From Roseiarcus sp963776665 (GTDB taxonomy: Bacteria; Pseudomonadota; Alphaproteobacteria; Rhizobiales; Beijerinckiaceae), in the NCBI GenBank assembly GCA_963776665.1, contig CAVZNQ010000035.1, positions 44,796 through 108,795 of the forward strand: a stretch of DNA of 64,000 bases, given 5' to 3'. How positions within the stretch are numbered: the stretch's first letter is position 1; every line of letters starts with the position of its first letter. A program made the translations under genes and the position numbers. Under the pieces are notes generated by a model. It ran no database searches, was not told where the DNA came from, and saw nothing but the letters and a program-made list of their open reading frames with translations. Positions 17,460-28,098 of this stretch are shown here, piece by piece.

Positions 17460-19354
17460 ATGGCCGCAACCCCGACCGATCCCGGCGCAAAGCCCAGGGC
17501 CAGCCTCTGGGAGCGCCTCAATCCCGCAAACGTTTTGGCCGACGCGGCCATCGCGGCGTTGCGGCGCGCCCTGCCGAAAAATTTCGGCGTCGATCTCGAG
17601 CCGCGGGCGGCGCTCCGTGCGGGTCTCAGCGTGAAGCTGAAAGCCTTTGCGCGGCGCCTCCTGTCGACGCGGCTCGACCGCTCGGGCGCGCGCATCCGCA
17701 CCATCGCGCTTGGCCTGTTTGCGGCGTATGCCGCGATCGGCGGGAAGCTGCTTGTGCTCGGCCTCTCGCATGATCCGCCCAGACTCTGAAGGCCGCGGCC
17801 GATGACGCGGTCTCCGGCTCGAGGCCCGACTTGCTCGACCGCAACGGCGCCATCCTCGCCACCGACATCAAGACGATGTCGGTGTTCGCGGAGCCCAACC
17901 GCATCATCGACAAGGACGAGGCGGTCGAACTCATCACCGCGGTGCTTCCCGACGTCGACGCCAAGGAGCTGCGCGAGCGGCTGAGCTCGAAGAAGGGCTT
18001 CATCTGGGTCAAGCGCCAGATAACGCCGAAGGAGCAGGCTGAGATCTTTCACCTCGGCCTGCCCGGCGTCGGCTTTCTGCCGGAGAACAAGCGCGTCTAT
18101 CCGAACGGACCGATCGGCGCGCACGTGATCGGGTTCGTCGACAAGGACAACGTCGGCATCGCCGGCATGGAGAAATATCTCGACCAGCAGAGCCTGACCG
18201 ATCCTCATGTCGCCGGCTTCACCGTCGATCCCGCCAGCCTGAAGCCGGTCAGGCTCTCGCTCGACCTCAAGGCGACGCACGCGTTGCGCGACGAACTGGT
18301 GGACGGCCTCGAGCGCTTCCACGCCAAGGCGGCGGCGGGAATGATCGTCGACGTCAACACCGGCGAAGTGCTGGCGCTCGAATCGATGCCGGATTTCGAT
18401 CCCAACGATCCGGGCGACGTGCGCGACCCGACGAAGATCAACCGCATCAATGTCGGCGTCTACGAAATGGGCTCGACCTTCAAGGCGCTGTCGCTCGCGA
18501 TGGCGCTCGAGTCGGGCAAGGTCAATCTCGGCTCGCACGTGGACGCGCGCGACAGCCTGCGCTACGGGCGGTTCACGATCCACGATTTCCACGCCACGCA
18601 TCGCGTGCTGACGGTGCCCGAAGTGTTCACCCATTCCTCGAATATCGGCGCCGCGCGTCTGGCGCTGATGGTTGGCGTCGAGGGCCACAAGGCCTTCCTG
18701 AGGAAGATGGGCCAGCTCGACCGGCTGCGCACCGAACTGCCCGAGAGCGCCGAGCCGCTGGTGCCCAGGCACTGGGCGCTCCTCAACACCATGACCATCG
18801 CCTTCGGCCAGGGCCTCAATGTCGCGCCGATCCAGGCGGTGATGGCGGTGTGCGCGCTGGCCAATGGCGGCATGATGATGACGCCGACCTTTCTGCCGCG
18901 CAGCGAGGACGACGCGGCCAAGGTCAGCCATCGCGTCATAAGCGAGCAGACTTCCGAGTCGATGCGCTATCTGATGCGCTCCAACGCGACCCACGGGTCT
19001 GCAAGTTTCGCCAACATTCCTGGCTATTACGTCGGCGGCAAGACCGGGACTGCCGACAAGATCATCCACGGCCACTACTCGGAGAACAAGGTCTTCACCA
19101 CTTTCATGGCGATCACGCCGGCGGATAAGCCGAAGTACCTCTATCTGACCATCTACGACGATCCCCAGGCTGCGCCGGAGGACCACGGATTCCACACCGC
19201 CGCCTACAACGCCGGGCGGGTCGCCGGCGCGCTGATCCGTCGCGTCGAGCCGCTGATGGGCGTCCCGCCGATGAAGGAGCCGCCTGTTCAGCCATTCCCC
19301 ATCATCGCCCGACTGGGGTATGGAGCCGACGCCGACAAGACCGGGAAGGAATGA
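17460..19354 (+). pseudogene. ftsI: Peptidoglycan D,D-transpeptidase FtsI (PBP3), frameshifted near 17779
   Basis: Septal transpeptidase. The first frame (17460-17789) gives a cytoplasmic tail and the membrane anchor IALGLFAAYAAIGGKLLVLG. The second frame carries SRPDLLDRNGAILATDIKTM onward, with the active-site SxxK as GSTFK, the SSN motif in THSSNIGAA and the KTG motif in GGKTGTA, ending at 19354. The frames are joined at the CCC run 17778-17780; one extra C would restore QTLKAAADDAVSGSRPDLLD and a protein of about 630 residues. Every catalytic motif is intact and the gene is essential in bacteria, so an indel in the reported sequence is more likely than inactivation. Confidence 0.9.
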
Positions 19355-19364
19355 GCTAAGGGCG

Positions 19365-20807
19365 ATGAAACGGCTTGGGGATATCCTCGAACTCAAGGAC
19401 GCCGACGGGACGCTCGCTTCGCGCCCCATCGCCGGGCTTGCCTTCGACAGCCGCAAAATCGCTCCCGGCGACCTGTTCTTCGCCCTCTCTGGCGCCAGGG
19501 ACGACGGCCTCAGCCATGTCGGCGAGGCGCTGGCCAGGGGCGCGGCCGCCGTCGTCGCCGAACGCTCGACCGAGACCCCCGGCGCCGCCTTCGTCAGGGT
19601 CGCCGACGCCCGCGCCGCGCTCGCTCGCGCCGCCGCGCGCTACTATCCGCGCCAGCCCGAGACCATCGTCGCTGTCACTGGCACCAGCGGAAAGACCTCG
19701 GTCGCCGCCTTCGTACGCCAGATCTGGCAGGCGGTCGGTCGCGAATCCGCGTCGATCGGGACGCTCGGCGTCGTGTCGCGCCCGCTGACCGTCTACGGAT
19801 CGCTGACCACCCCGGATCCGATCGCGCTCCATGAGCTCCTCGACCGGCTCGCCGCGAGCGGCGTCACCCATCTCGCCATGGAGGCCTCTTCCCACGGACT
19901 CGACCAGAAGCGGCTCGACGGCGTGCGCCTCGCCGCGGGCGCGTTCACCAATCTCACCCGCGACCACATGGACTACCACGCGACGGTCGAAGACTATCTC
20001 GCGGCGAAGCTCAGGCTGTTTCGGGACCTCTTGCCCGATGGGGCGCCGGCGGTGATCGACGCCGACAGCGCCATCGCCCCGCGCGTGATTGCGGCGGCGC
20101 GGGAGCGCGGGCTCAAGGCGGTGACGGTCGGCAAGAATGGCGCGACGATCCGGCTCGTCTCGGCCGCGCGCGATCGCTTCTCGTCAATGCTCGAGCTGGA
20201 ATTCGGCGGCCGCCGCCGGCGCCTGAAGTTTCCGTTGCCCGGCGACTTCCAGATCTCGAACGCGCTGGTCGCCGCCGGGCTCTGCATCGCGAGCGGCAGC
20301 GAAGCCGACGCGGTGTTTCATGCGTTGCAAGACCTGCGCGGCGCGCCGGGGCGCCTCGAGCGCGTCGGGGAGGTCCGCGGCGCGGCGGTGTTCGTCGACT
20401 ACGCCCACAAGCCCGACGCCCTCGAGAAAGCGCTCGCGGCCTTGCGGCCCTTCGTGCGCGGCCGCCTCGTCGTGGCGTTCGGTTGCGGCGGCGACCGCGA
20501 TCCGGGCAAGCGGCCGATCATGGGCGCGATTGCGGCCCGCCTCGCCGATGTGGCGATCGTGACCGACGACAATCCGCGCTCCGAGGACCCCGCCGCCATT
20601 CGCGCGGAGATCCTTGCCGCCGCGCCATCGGCGCTCGAGATCGGCGATCGGGGCGCGGCCATTCGCGCCGGGATCGCGATGCTCGCCGACGGCGACGCGC
20701 TCATGATCGCCGGCAAGGGGCACGAGACCGGCCAGATCGTCGGCGCGAGGACGCTGCCTTTTTCCGACGCCGACGAAGCGCGCGCCGCGCTCAAGGAGGC
20801 CGCATGA
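19365..20807 (+). CDS. murE: UDP-MurNAc-L-Ala-D-Glu:meso-diaminopimelate ligase
   Basis: Adds meso-diaminopimelate to the peptidoglycan precursor using ATP. Seen: P-loop VTGTSGKTSVAAF near residue 105, MEASSHGLDQKR, FTNLTRDHMDYH, VDYAHKPDALEKAL, and the DDNPRSEDP block near residue 400 whose DNPR is diagnostic for meso-DAP rather than lysine. The ATG at 19365 gives the family-typical KRLGDIL start and is preceded by AAGGG. It overlaps the authentic murF ATG at 20804 by 4 bp. Confidence 0.96.
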   Translation: MKRLGDILELKDADGTLASRPIAGLAFDSRKIAPGDLFFALSGARDDGLSHVGEALARGAAAVVAERSTETPGAAFVRVADARAALARAAARYYPRQPETIVAVTGTSGKTSVAAFVRQIWQAVGRESASIGTLGVVSRPLTVYGSLTTPDPIALHELLDRLAASGVTHLAMEASSHGLDQKRLDGVRLAAGAFTNLTRDHMDYHATVEDYLAAKLRLFRDLLPDGAPAVIDADSAIAPRVIAAARERGLKAVTVGKNGATIRLVSAARDRFSSMLELEFGGRRRRLKFPLPGDFQISNALVAAGLCIASGSEADAVFHALQDLRGAPGRLERVGEVRGAAVFVDYAHKPDALEKALAALRPFVRGRLVVAFGCGGDRDPGKRPIMGAIAARLADVAIVTDDNPRSEDPAAIRAEILAAAPSALEIGDRGAAIRAGIAMLADGDALMIAGKGHETGQIVGARTLPFSDADEARAALKEAA

Positions 20808-20840
20808 CCGCGCTGTGGAGTTCGGGCGGAACTCACGTCC

Positions 20841-22220
20841 GTGTTCGGCGCCGCGCCGACCGCGGCGCTGAGCGGGACCGTCGAAGGCGTTTCGATCGAC
20901 AGCCGGACGCTTCAGGCCGGCGATCTCTTCATCGCCATCAAGGGCGACGCGCATGACGGCCACGACCATGTCGCTCGGGCGTTTGAATCCGGCGCCGCTG
21001 CGGCGGTCGTGTCGCGCGAACGGGCGGGCCGGCTCGCGGCGTTGGGCCCTTTGTTCGCGGTCGACGACACGCTGGGCGCGATGGAGCGGCTGGGCGTGGC
21101 CGCGCGCGCGCGATCGAGGGCGCGGATCGTCGCGGTGACCGGATCGGTCGGCAAGACGACGGTCAAGGAGATGCTGCGCACGATGTTGTCGGCCTGCGGC
21201 GCCGTCCACGCCTCCGCTCATTCCTACAACAATCACTGGGGACTGCCGCTGACGCTCGCGCGGATGCCGGCGGACGCCAGCTACGGCGTGTTCGAGATCG
21301 GCATGAATCACGCAGGCGAAATTGCGCCGCTGACCCGCATGGCCCGGCCGCACGCCGCCCTGGTGACGACGATCGCCCCCGTCCACATCGAATACCTCGG
21401 CTCGATCGAAGCGATCGCGGACGCCAAGGCCGAGATCTTCCTCGGCCTCGAGCCAGGCGGGGCGGCGGCGCTCAACCGCGACGCGCCGCAATTCGAACGG
21501 CTGGCCAAGGCTGCCCGAGCGCAAGGCGTCCGTGTGCTCAAGTTCGGGCGCGCAGCCGATTGCGACGCCCGGCTGATCGAGGTCGAGGCGATCGACGGCG
21601 GCTCGCGCGTGAAGGCCCAAATTTCCGGCCGCGAGTTGGCGTTCGTCCTCGGCGCGCCCGGCGCGCACATGGCGGAAAACGCCCTTGGCGCGCTGCTCGC
21701 GGCGGAAGCGCTTGGCGCGGACCTTGACGCCTGCGCCGCGGCGCTCGAGCGGTTCTCGCCGCAGCAGGGCAGGGGCGCGCGCTTTTCGGTGACGACCCCC
21801 GACGGTCCGGCGATCATCATCGACGAAAGCTACAACGCCAATCCAGCCTCGATGCGGGCGGCGCTGAAGCTCCTCGCCGCGGCCAAGCCGGGGCCTGGAG
21901 GGCGCCGCATCGCCGTCATCGGCGACATGCTCGAGCTCGGGCCGAAGGCGCAGGCGATGCATGCCGAACTTGCCGCTGACCTCAGCGCCAGCCGCGTCGA
22001 TCTTTTGTTCGGCGCGGGCCCGCTCACCCGCGCGCTCTACGACGCGGCTCCTGCGTCGATGCGCGCCGCCTGGGCCGAGCGGTCGAACGAGCTGACGGAC
22101 GAAGTCGCCCGCGCCTTGCGCGGCGGCGACATCGCGATGGTCAAGGGGTCGAACGGCAGCCGGATGGGGCCTCTGGTCGCGGCTTTGCGCGATCGCTTCG
22201 CTCGCGGCGCAGGAGGCTAG
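20841..22220 (+). CDS. murF: UDP-MurNAc-tripeptide:D-Ala-D-Ala ligase MurF, N-terminus frameshifted
   Basis: Completes the UDP-MurNAc-pentapeptide. Seen: SIDSRTLQAGDLFIAIKG, P-loop VTGSVGKTTVKEML, SAHSYNNHWGLPLTL, IDESYNANPASMRAALK and GDMLELG. The open frame begins at a GTG (20841), but the natural start is very probably the ATG at 20804 overlapping murE: it reads MTALWSS and then shifts at the GGG run 20824-20826. Removing one G gives MTALWSSAELTSVFGAAPT, a normal MurF N-terminus. As given, about 12 residues are lost unless the GTG is used. Confidence 0.92.
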   Translation: MFGAAPTAALSGTVEGVSIDSRTLQAGDLFIAIKGDAHDGHDHVARAFESGAAAAVVSRERAGRLAALGPLFAVDDTLGAMERLGVAARARSRARIVAVTGSVGKTTVKEMLRTMLSACGAVHASAHSYNNHWGLPLTLARMPADASYGVFEIGMNHAGEIAPLTRMARPHAALVTTIAPVHIEYLGSIEAIADAKAEIFLGLEPGGAAALNRDAPQFERLAKAARAQGVRVLKFGRAADCDARLIEVEAIDGGSRVKAQISGRELAFVLGAPGAHMAENALGALLAAEALGADLDACAAALERFSPQQGRGARFSVTTPDGPAIIIDESYNANPASMRAALKLLAAAKPGPGGRRIAVIGDMLELGPKAQAMHAELAADLSASRVDLLFGAGPLTRALYDAAPASMRAAWAERSNELTDEVARALRGGDIAMVKGSNGSRMGPLVAALRDRFARGAGG

Positions 22221-22223
22221 GAC

Positions 22224-23297
22224 ATGCTGACCTGGCTCGCCGAGCTCCCAGGGGTTTTCCACCTCTTCCGGTATCTCACTTTCCGCACCCTTGGGGCGGC
22301 GGGAACCGGGCTTTTCCTCGTTTTCTTCTTCGGCCCGACGATCATCGCCGCGCTGCGGCTCAAGCAGCACGGGGGGCAGCCGATCCGCGCGGATGGCCCG
22401 GCCTCCCACCTTCTTTTGAAAAAGGGCACGCCGACGATGGGCGGCCTCATGATCCTGTTCGGCCTCTTCGTCTCGGCGCTGCTGTGGGCCAATCTCGAAA
22501 GCCCGTATGTGTGGATCGTGCTCTTCGTCACCGCCGGCTTCGCCGTCATCGGCTTCTACGACGATTATCTCAAGGTGACGAAGCAGTCGGATCGCGGCTT
22601 TTCCGGCCGCGCGCGCCTCGCGGGCGAATTCATCATCGCGGCGCTGGCCTGCTACGCAATGATGCTGGTCGGCGCCAACGGCGCGACGGCGCTGGCTGTC
22701 CCGTTCTTCAACGGCTTCGTATTCGACTTCGGTTGGGGCTTCCTGCTGTTTGGGCCGTTCGTGATCGTCGCCTTCGGCAACGCCGTCAATCTGACCGACG
22801 GCCTCGATGGGCTCGCGATCGTGCCGGTGATGATCGCCGCCGCGACGCTCGGCCTTATCGCCTATATCGCCGGCAATCTGCTCTATTCCCACTATCTGCT
22901 CATCAATCACATCCCCTTCGCCGGCGATCTGATGGTGGTCTGCGGCGCGCTGATCGGCGCCGGCGTCGGATTCTTGTGGTTCAACGCGCCTCCGGCGCAG
23001 ATTTTCATGGGCGACACCGGATCGCTGGCGCTCGGCGGCCTCCTCGGCGCGACCGCGGTCGCGATCAAGCACGAGATCGTGCTCGCGGTGATCGGCGGCC
23101 TGTTCGTCATGGAGGCGCTTTCGGTTGTCGTGCAGGTGGCGTCGTTCAAGCTGACCGGCAAGCGGGTGTTCCGCATGGCGCCGATCCATCATCACTTCGA
23201 GCAGCTCGGCTGGTCGGAGTCGCAAGTCGTCATGCGGTTCTGGATCATCGCCTTCGTGCTGGCCATGGTCGGCCTCGCCTCGCTGAAGCTCAGGTGA
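22224..23297 (+). CDS. mraY: Phospho-MurNAc-pentapeptide transferase MraY
   Basis: Integral membrane enzyme that makes lipid I by joining phospho-MurNAc-pentapeptide to undecaprenyl phosphate. Seen: HLLLKKGTPTMGGLMIL near residue 70, FYDDYLKV with the aspartate pair, NAVNLTDGLDGLAI, and the C-terminal APIHHHFEQLGWSESQVVMR. About ten hydrophobic segments are visible over the 357 residues, as expected. The ATG is 3 bp after murF. Confidence 0.97.
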   Translation: MLTWLAELPGVFHLFRYLTFRTLGAAGTGLFLVFFFGPTIIAALRLKQHGGQPIRADGPASHLLLKKGTPTMGGLMILFGLFVSALLWANLESPYVWIVLFVTAGFAVIGFYDDYLKVTKQSDRGFSGRARLAGEFIIAALACYAMMLVGANGATALAVPFFNGFVFDFGWGFLLFGPFVIVAFGNAVNLTDGLDGLAIVPVMIAAATLGLIAYIAGNLLYSHYLLINHIPFAGDLMVVCGALIGAGVGFLWFNAPPAQIFMGDTGSLALGGLLGATAVAIKHEIVLAVIGGLFVMEALSVVVQVASFKLTGKRVFRMAPIHHHFEQLGWSESQVVMRFWIIAFVLAMVGLASLKLR

Positions 23298-23299
23298 CG

Positions 23300-24706
23300 A
23301 TGACGCCGGTCGAGACCATGCGCGGCGAGAGCGTCGCACTCTTCGGCCTCGGCGGCTCAGGACTGTCGACCGCACGCGCGCTCGTCGCCGGCGGCGCCGA
23401 AGTCGCCGCCTGGGACGATAGCCCCAACGCCCGCGAGCGCGCTTCCGCTGCGGGAGTTGGGCTCGTCGATCTCGCCCGCGCCGACTGGCGCGGCTTCAAG
23501 CTGTTCGTGCTCGCGCCCGGCGTGCCGCTGACCCACCCGAAGCCGCACTGGACGGTGGACCGCGCGGCTGCGGCGGGGGTTCCCGTGGTCGGCGACATCG
23601 AGCTCTTCGCGCGCGAGCGCAGGGCGAGAGCGCCGGACGCTCCGTTCGTCGCCATCACCGGCACCAACGGCAAATCGACGACCACTGCGCTGATCGCCCA
23701 TGTGCTGAAGGAGGCCGGACGCGACGTGGCGATGGGGGGGAACATCGGCGTGCCGGTGCTCGAACTGCCGCCCCCCGCAGCCGGGCGGACGCATGTCGTC
23801 GAGTGCTCGTCCTATCAGATCGATCTCGCGCCCTCGCTCGCGCCGAGCGTCGGCCTCCTCATCAACATCACCCCCGACCATCTCGACCGGCATGGCGATC
23901 TTGCCCACTACGCCGCGGTCAAGGAGCGCCTCGTCGCCCAGTCCGAAATCGCGCTTGTCGGCGTCGATGACGAGCCGTGCCGCGAAATCTACGCGCGGCT
24001 GAGCGCGCGCCCCGGCCCGCCGCGGGTCATTGCGGTCTCGGGCAAGGACTCGGCGCTCGCCGAGTTCTGGGTGAGCGAGCATCGCGTCATGGCGCGCGGA
24101 GAGGCTGCGCCGGCGGCCGATCTTGGATCCGCGCGAGCGCTTCGCGGCGCTCACAACGGGCAGAACGCCGCGTTCGCCTACGCCGCTGCGAGGACGCTCG
24201 GCGTCGAGCGCGAGCGGATCGCCCGCGCCTTCGCCAGCTTTCCCGGGCTCGCCCATCGCATGGAAGAGGTCGGCCGGCTTGGCCGGGTCGTGTTCATCAA
24301 CGACTCGAAGGCCACCAACGCCGACGCGGCCGAGAAGGCGCTGCTCTCGTTTCACGACATCCACTGGATCCTCGGCGGCAGGCCGAAGGCGGGAGGCGTC
24401 GAGCCGCTCAGGCCTTTGTTCCCGCGCGTCGCCAAGGCCTATCTGATCGGCGAGGCGGAAGACGAATTCGCGCGCACGCTCGCGGGCGCGGTTCCCTTCG
24501 TGCGCTCGGGAACGCTCGGCGCCGCGATCGAAGCGGCGGCCGGGGACGCCGCGCGCTCGCCGGCGAAAGAGCCCGCAGTGCTGCTGTCGCCCGCCTGCGC
24601 CTCGTTCGATCAGTTTGCGAATTTCGAGGCGCGCGGCGACGCCTTTCGCGCATTGGTCGCCGAATGGCTCGCGCGGGGGCGCGCGCCCGAGAAGAAGGAG
24701 GCCTAG
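23300..24706 (+). CDS. murD: UDP-MurNAc-L-alanine:D-glutamate ligase
   Basis: ATP-dependent addition of D-glutamate in peptidoglycan precursor synthesis. Seen: N-terminal VALFGLGGSGLSTARAL, P-loop ITGTNGKSTTTALI near residue 120, ECSSYQIDLAP, LINITPDHLDRHGDL, FINDSKATNADAAEKAL and LLSPACASFDQFANF. The 468 residues fit. The ATG at 23300 lies 2 bp past the mraY stop. Confidence 0.96.
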   Translation: MTPVETMRGESVALFGLGGSGLSTARALVAGGAEVAAWDDSPNARERASAAGVGLVDLARADWRGFKLFVLAPGVPLTHPKPHWTVDRAAAAGVPVVGDIELFARERRARAPDAPFVAITGTNGKSTTTALIAHVLKEAGRDVAMGGNIGVPVLELPPPAAGRTHVVECSSYQIDLAPSLAPSVGLLINITPDHLDRHGDLAHYAAVKERLVAQSEIALVGVDDEPCREIYARLSARPGPPRVIAVSGKDSALAEFWVSEHRVMARGEAAPAADLGSARALRGAHNGQNAAFAYAAARTLGVERERIARAFASFPGLAHRMEEVGRLGRVVFINDSKATNADAAEKALLSFHDIHWILGGRPKAGGVEPLRPLFPRVAKAYLIGEAEDEFARTLAGAVPFVRSGTLGAAIEAAAGDAARSPAKEPAVLLSPACASFDQFANFEARGDAFRALVAEWLARGRAPEKKEA

Positions 24707-24711
24707 AGCCG

Positions 24712-25850
<1,139 letters not shown>

Positions 25851-25854
<4 letters not shown>

Positions 25855-26948
25855 GCGCCGCGCGCCCGATCCTGCTCGCGGCCGGCGGCACGGGCGGCCA
25901 CCTCTTTCCCGCAGCCGCGCTGGCCGCCTCGCTCGCCAGGCGCGGGGCGGAAGTCGAACTCGCGACCGACAGCCGGGCGCTCAAATACGGCGGCGATTTT
26001 CCCGCCCGCGCCATTCATGCCTTTCCGGCCGCGACGACCACCGACGCGGGCGCGCTCGCCAAGGCTCGCGCCGCGCTCACCCTTGGCGCCGGACTTGCGG
26101 CCGCGCTTCTGAAGCTGCGGGCCATCAGGCCGCGCGCCGTGGTCGGCTTCGGCGGCTATCCGACCGTGCCGCCGCTGCTGGCCGCCTCGCTCATGCGGGT
26201 TCCGAGCGTGCTGCACGAGCAGAACGCGGTGATGGGGCGGGCCAACCGGTTCTTGAGCTCCCGCGTCAGCCGAATCGCCTGCGGCTTTCCCCTGAAAACC
26301 TTCGATCGCGCGATCGAAGCCAAGATCCGCGTGACCGGGAATCCGGTCCGCCCGTCGGTGATCGCCGCGGCGGGGCTTCCCTATCCCGAGCACGTCGGGC
26401 GGCGCGTCAACATTCTGGTGACCGGCGGCTCGCAGGGGGCGCGGGTAATGGCCGATGTCGTGCCGGCGGCGCTGGCGCTTCTGGCGCCGGACGAGCGGCA
26501 ATGGATCCGCCTCACCCAGCAGGCGCGCGGCGAGGACTCCTCGCGCGTCGCGGCGGCCTGCGCGCGGATGAGCTTTCCGGTCGAGATCGCGGAATTCTTC
26601 CCCGACCTGCCGGCGCGGATCGCCGCCGCGCACCTCGTCGTTGGCCGCGCCGGCGCCTCGACCGTGTCAGAACTGGCGGTGATCGGCCGGGCCTCGGTCC
26701 TGGTGCCGTTCCCGCATGCGCTCGATCAGGATCAGGCGGCGAACGCGGCGGCGCTTGCGTCTTCGGGCGGCGCGGTCGTCGTGCCGCAGCCCGAATTCAC
26801 CCCCGAGCGGCTGGCGTCGATCCTGAGGGGCGCGCTCGCCGAGCCGTCGAAGCTCGCGGCCCAGGCGGCGGCGGCGAAGTCGGTCGGCGTCCCCGACGCC
26901 GCCGAACGCCTGGCGGACGTGGTGATGGAGGTCGCGGAGCCGGCGTGA
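25851..26948 (+). CDS. murG: UDP-GlcNAc:MurNAc-pentapeptide-undecaprenyl GlcNAc transferase MurG
   Basis: Converts lipid I to lipid II at the inner face of the membrane. Seen: N-terminal LLAAGGTGGHLFPA, GFGGYPTVPPLLAA, LHEQNAVMGRANR, VTGNPVRPSV, VTGGSQGARVMADVV and VGRAGASTVSELAVIGRAS with the donor-binding residues. The length of 365 is normal. It is the last gene of the cluster here: the expected murC-murB-ddl-ftsQ-ftsA-ftsZ continuation is not present, and a palindromic repeat plus a convergent LysR gene follow. Confidence 0.96.
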
Positions 26949-26952
26949 CAAT

Positions 26953-27049
26953 GTCATTCCCGACGGTCGCAAAGCGATCGATCGGGAATTGAGCGCGGGC
27001 GGCCGCGAGGCTGGATTCCTGGTCAGACCTTCGGTCCGCCGGGAATGAC
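26953..27049. repeat. Intergenic palindromic repeat (REP/RPE-like) after murG
   Basis: Left arm GTCATTCCCGACGGTC..GATCGGGAAT and right arm GCTGGATTCC..CCGGGAATGAC form an inverted-repeat element of the same general plan as 4032-4127 but with ATTCCCG/CGGGAAT arms. It starts 4 bp after the murG stop, and its right end is read as the last nine codons of the convergent LysR gene. Such elements are spread through alphaproteobacterial genomes and often sit at synteny breaks. Confidence 0.65.
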
Positions 27050-27964
27050 AAACGAGGCGTCACGCTGCGTCCTCCCTTTCACATAGTCCGTCAGCCCCGA
27101 CGCGAGCCAGTCGAACAGAAGCCTCACCCTCGGGGCCGTCTTCAGGTCGCGGTGCATGACGAGCCAGATTTCGAGCATCATCTGGAACGCATTGGGCAGG
27201 ACGGGGACGAGCTCTGGCGTGCGCCGCGCGATCATGTCCTGGCAGCCGCCGACGCCGACGCCGGCGCGCAGCGCCGCGAGTTGGGCGAGATCGCTGTCGC
27301 AGCGAAAGCCAAAATCCTCGCGGGTCAGCGCCTTCGCCAGCGAACCGGCGGCGCGGAACGTCTGGTTGTCGCGGTCGAAGCCGATGAAGCCATGCTGTCG
27401 CAGATCGGCGAGCGAGCGCGGTTCGCCGAAGCGGGCGAGATAGTCGCGATGCGCATAGAGCCGGATGCGGGTTGCGCCGATCCGGCGGGCGACGAGCCCG
27501 CTCTGGGTCGGGCGGATCATTCTGACCGCGATATCGGCGTCGCCGCGCGCGAGATCCTGGTTGCGGTTGGTGACCGCAAGCTCGATCGCAACGCCGGGAT
27601 TGCGGGCGCGGAAGCCGGCGAAGATCGCCGGCAGCGCCTCCGCGCCCATGATGTCGCTCGCGGTCACGCGCACGACGCCGCGATCGACCGCCGCCGCGGA
27701 CGAGGCGGAGCGGGCGAGCGCGGCCGCCGCTGCCCCCATCGCTTCGGCATGCGGGACGAGCGCGGTCGCCGCTGCGGTCGCCGTGAGGCCGCGCGGCGAG
27801 CGGGTGAACAGGGTCGCGCCGAGCGCGTCTTCCAGCGCGTCGATATGGCGCCCGACCGTCGGCTGGGTCAGGCCGAGGCGGCGCGCGGCGCCGCTCAGGC
27901 TCATATCGCGCGCGACTTCGAGGAAGGTGCGCAGTTCGTCCCAGTTGGGCTCGCGGCGGCTCAT
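27023..27964 (-). CDS. LysR-family transcriptional regulator
   Basis: Seen: N-terminal winged helix-turn-helix with NWDELRTFLEVARDMSLSGA, LGLTQPTVGRHIDALEDALG and LFTRSPRGL, then a substrate-binding domain with VTASDIMGAEALPAIFAGFR. The length of 313 is normal for the family. The last nine residues (FVIPGGPKV) come from the palindromic repeat, so the C-terminus is repeat-derived. It is divergent from the DUF4260 gene across 134 bp and is the likely regulator of that pair and itself. The inducer is unknown. Confidence 0.9.
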   Translation of the reverse strand: MSRREPNWDELRTFLEVARDMSLSGAARRLGLTQPTVGRHIDALEDALGATLFTRSPRGLTATAAATALVPHAEAMGAAAAALARSASSAAAVDRGVVRVTASDIMGAEALPAIFAGFRARNPGVAIELAVTNRNQDLARGDADIAVRMIRPTQSGLVARRIGATRIRLYAHRDYLARFGEPRSLADLRQHGFIGFDRDNQTFRAAGSLAKALTREDFGFRCDSDLAQLAALRAGVGVGGCQDMIARRTPELVPVLPNAFQMMLEIWLVMHRDLKTAPRVRLLFDWLASGLTDYVKGRTQRDASFVIPGGPKV

Positions 27965-27976
27965 ACGAAAATGTAT
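27963..27976. promoter_or_regulatory. Candidate LysR-type half-sites ATAC-N6-GTAT
   Basis: A perfect short dyad ATAC-GAAAAT-GTAT overlaps the LysR start codon in the divergent gap between the LysR and DUF4260 genes. The AT-rich patch stands out from its GC-rich surroundings. LysR regulators often bind T-N11-A dyads in such gaps, so this could be an autoregulatory site. The dyad is short, so the support is modest. Confidence 0.3.
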
Positions 27977-28027
27977 AGCTGATCAAGACAAATATGCAAT
28001 TCCGTAGCGGCCGCGCGTGGGGTACAC

Positions 28028-28046
28028 CCTCGTCCTGAGGATGAGG
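28028..28046. repeat. Short palindrome CCTCGTCC-TGA-GGATGAGG
   Basis: A near-perfect 19-bp palindrome (one mismatch) in the leader of the DUF4260 gene, followed by a further degenerate GGGCCGCATCCTCG arm. This CCTCATCCTGAGGATGAGG-like unit is a common small repeat in Hyphomicrobiales genomes. It may form a stem in the 5' UTR; no function is assigned. Confidence 0.4.
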
Positions 28047-28098
28047 TCGAGGGCCGCATCCTCGTATGCGCGGGCCGCCGTCAACAGGAGACCAGACC

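Noticed and set aside
20184..23375. Very long (over 1000 residues) minus-strand open frame
   Set aside because: It is the mirror of murE-murF-mraY, has low-complexity RRR/EHD composition, and no domain pattern.
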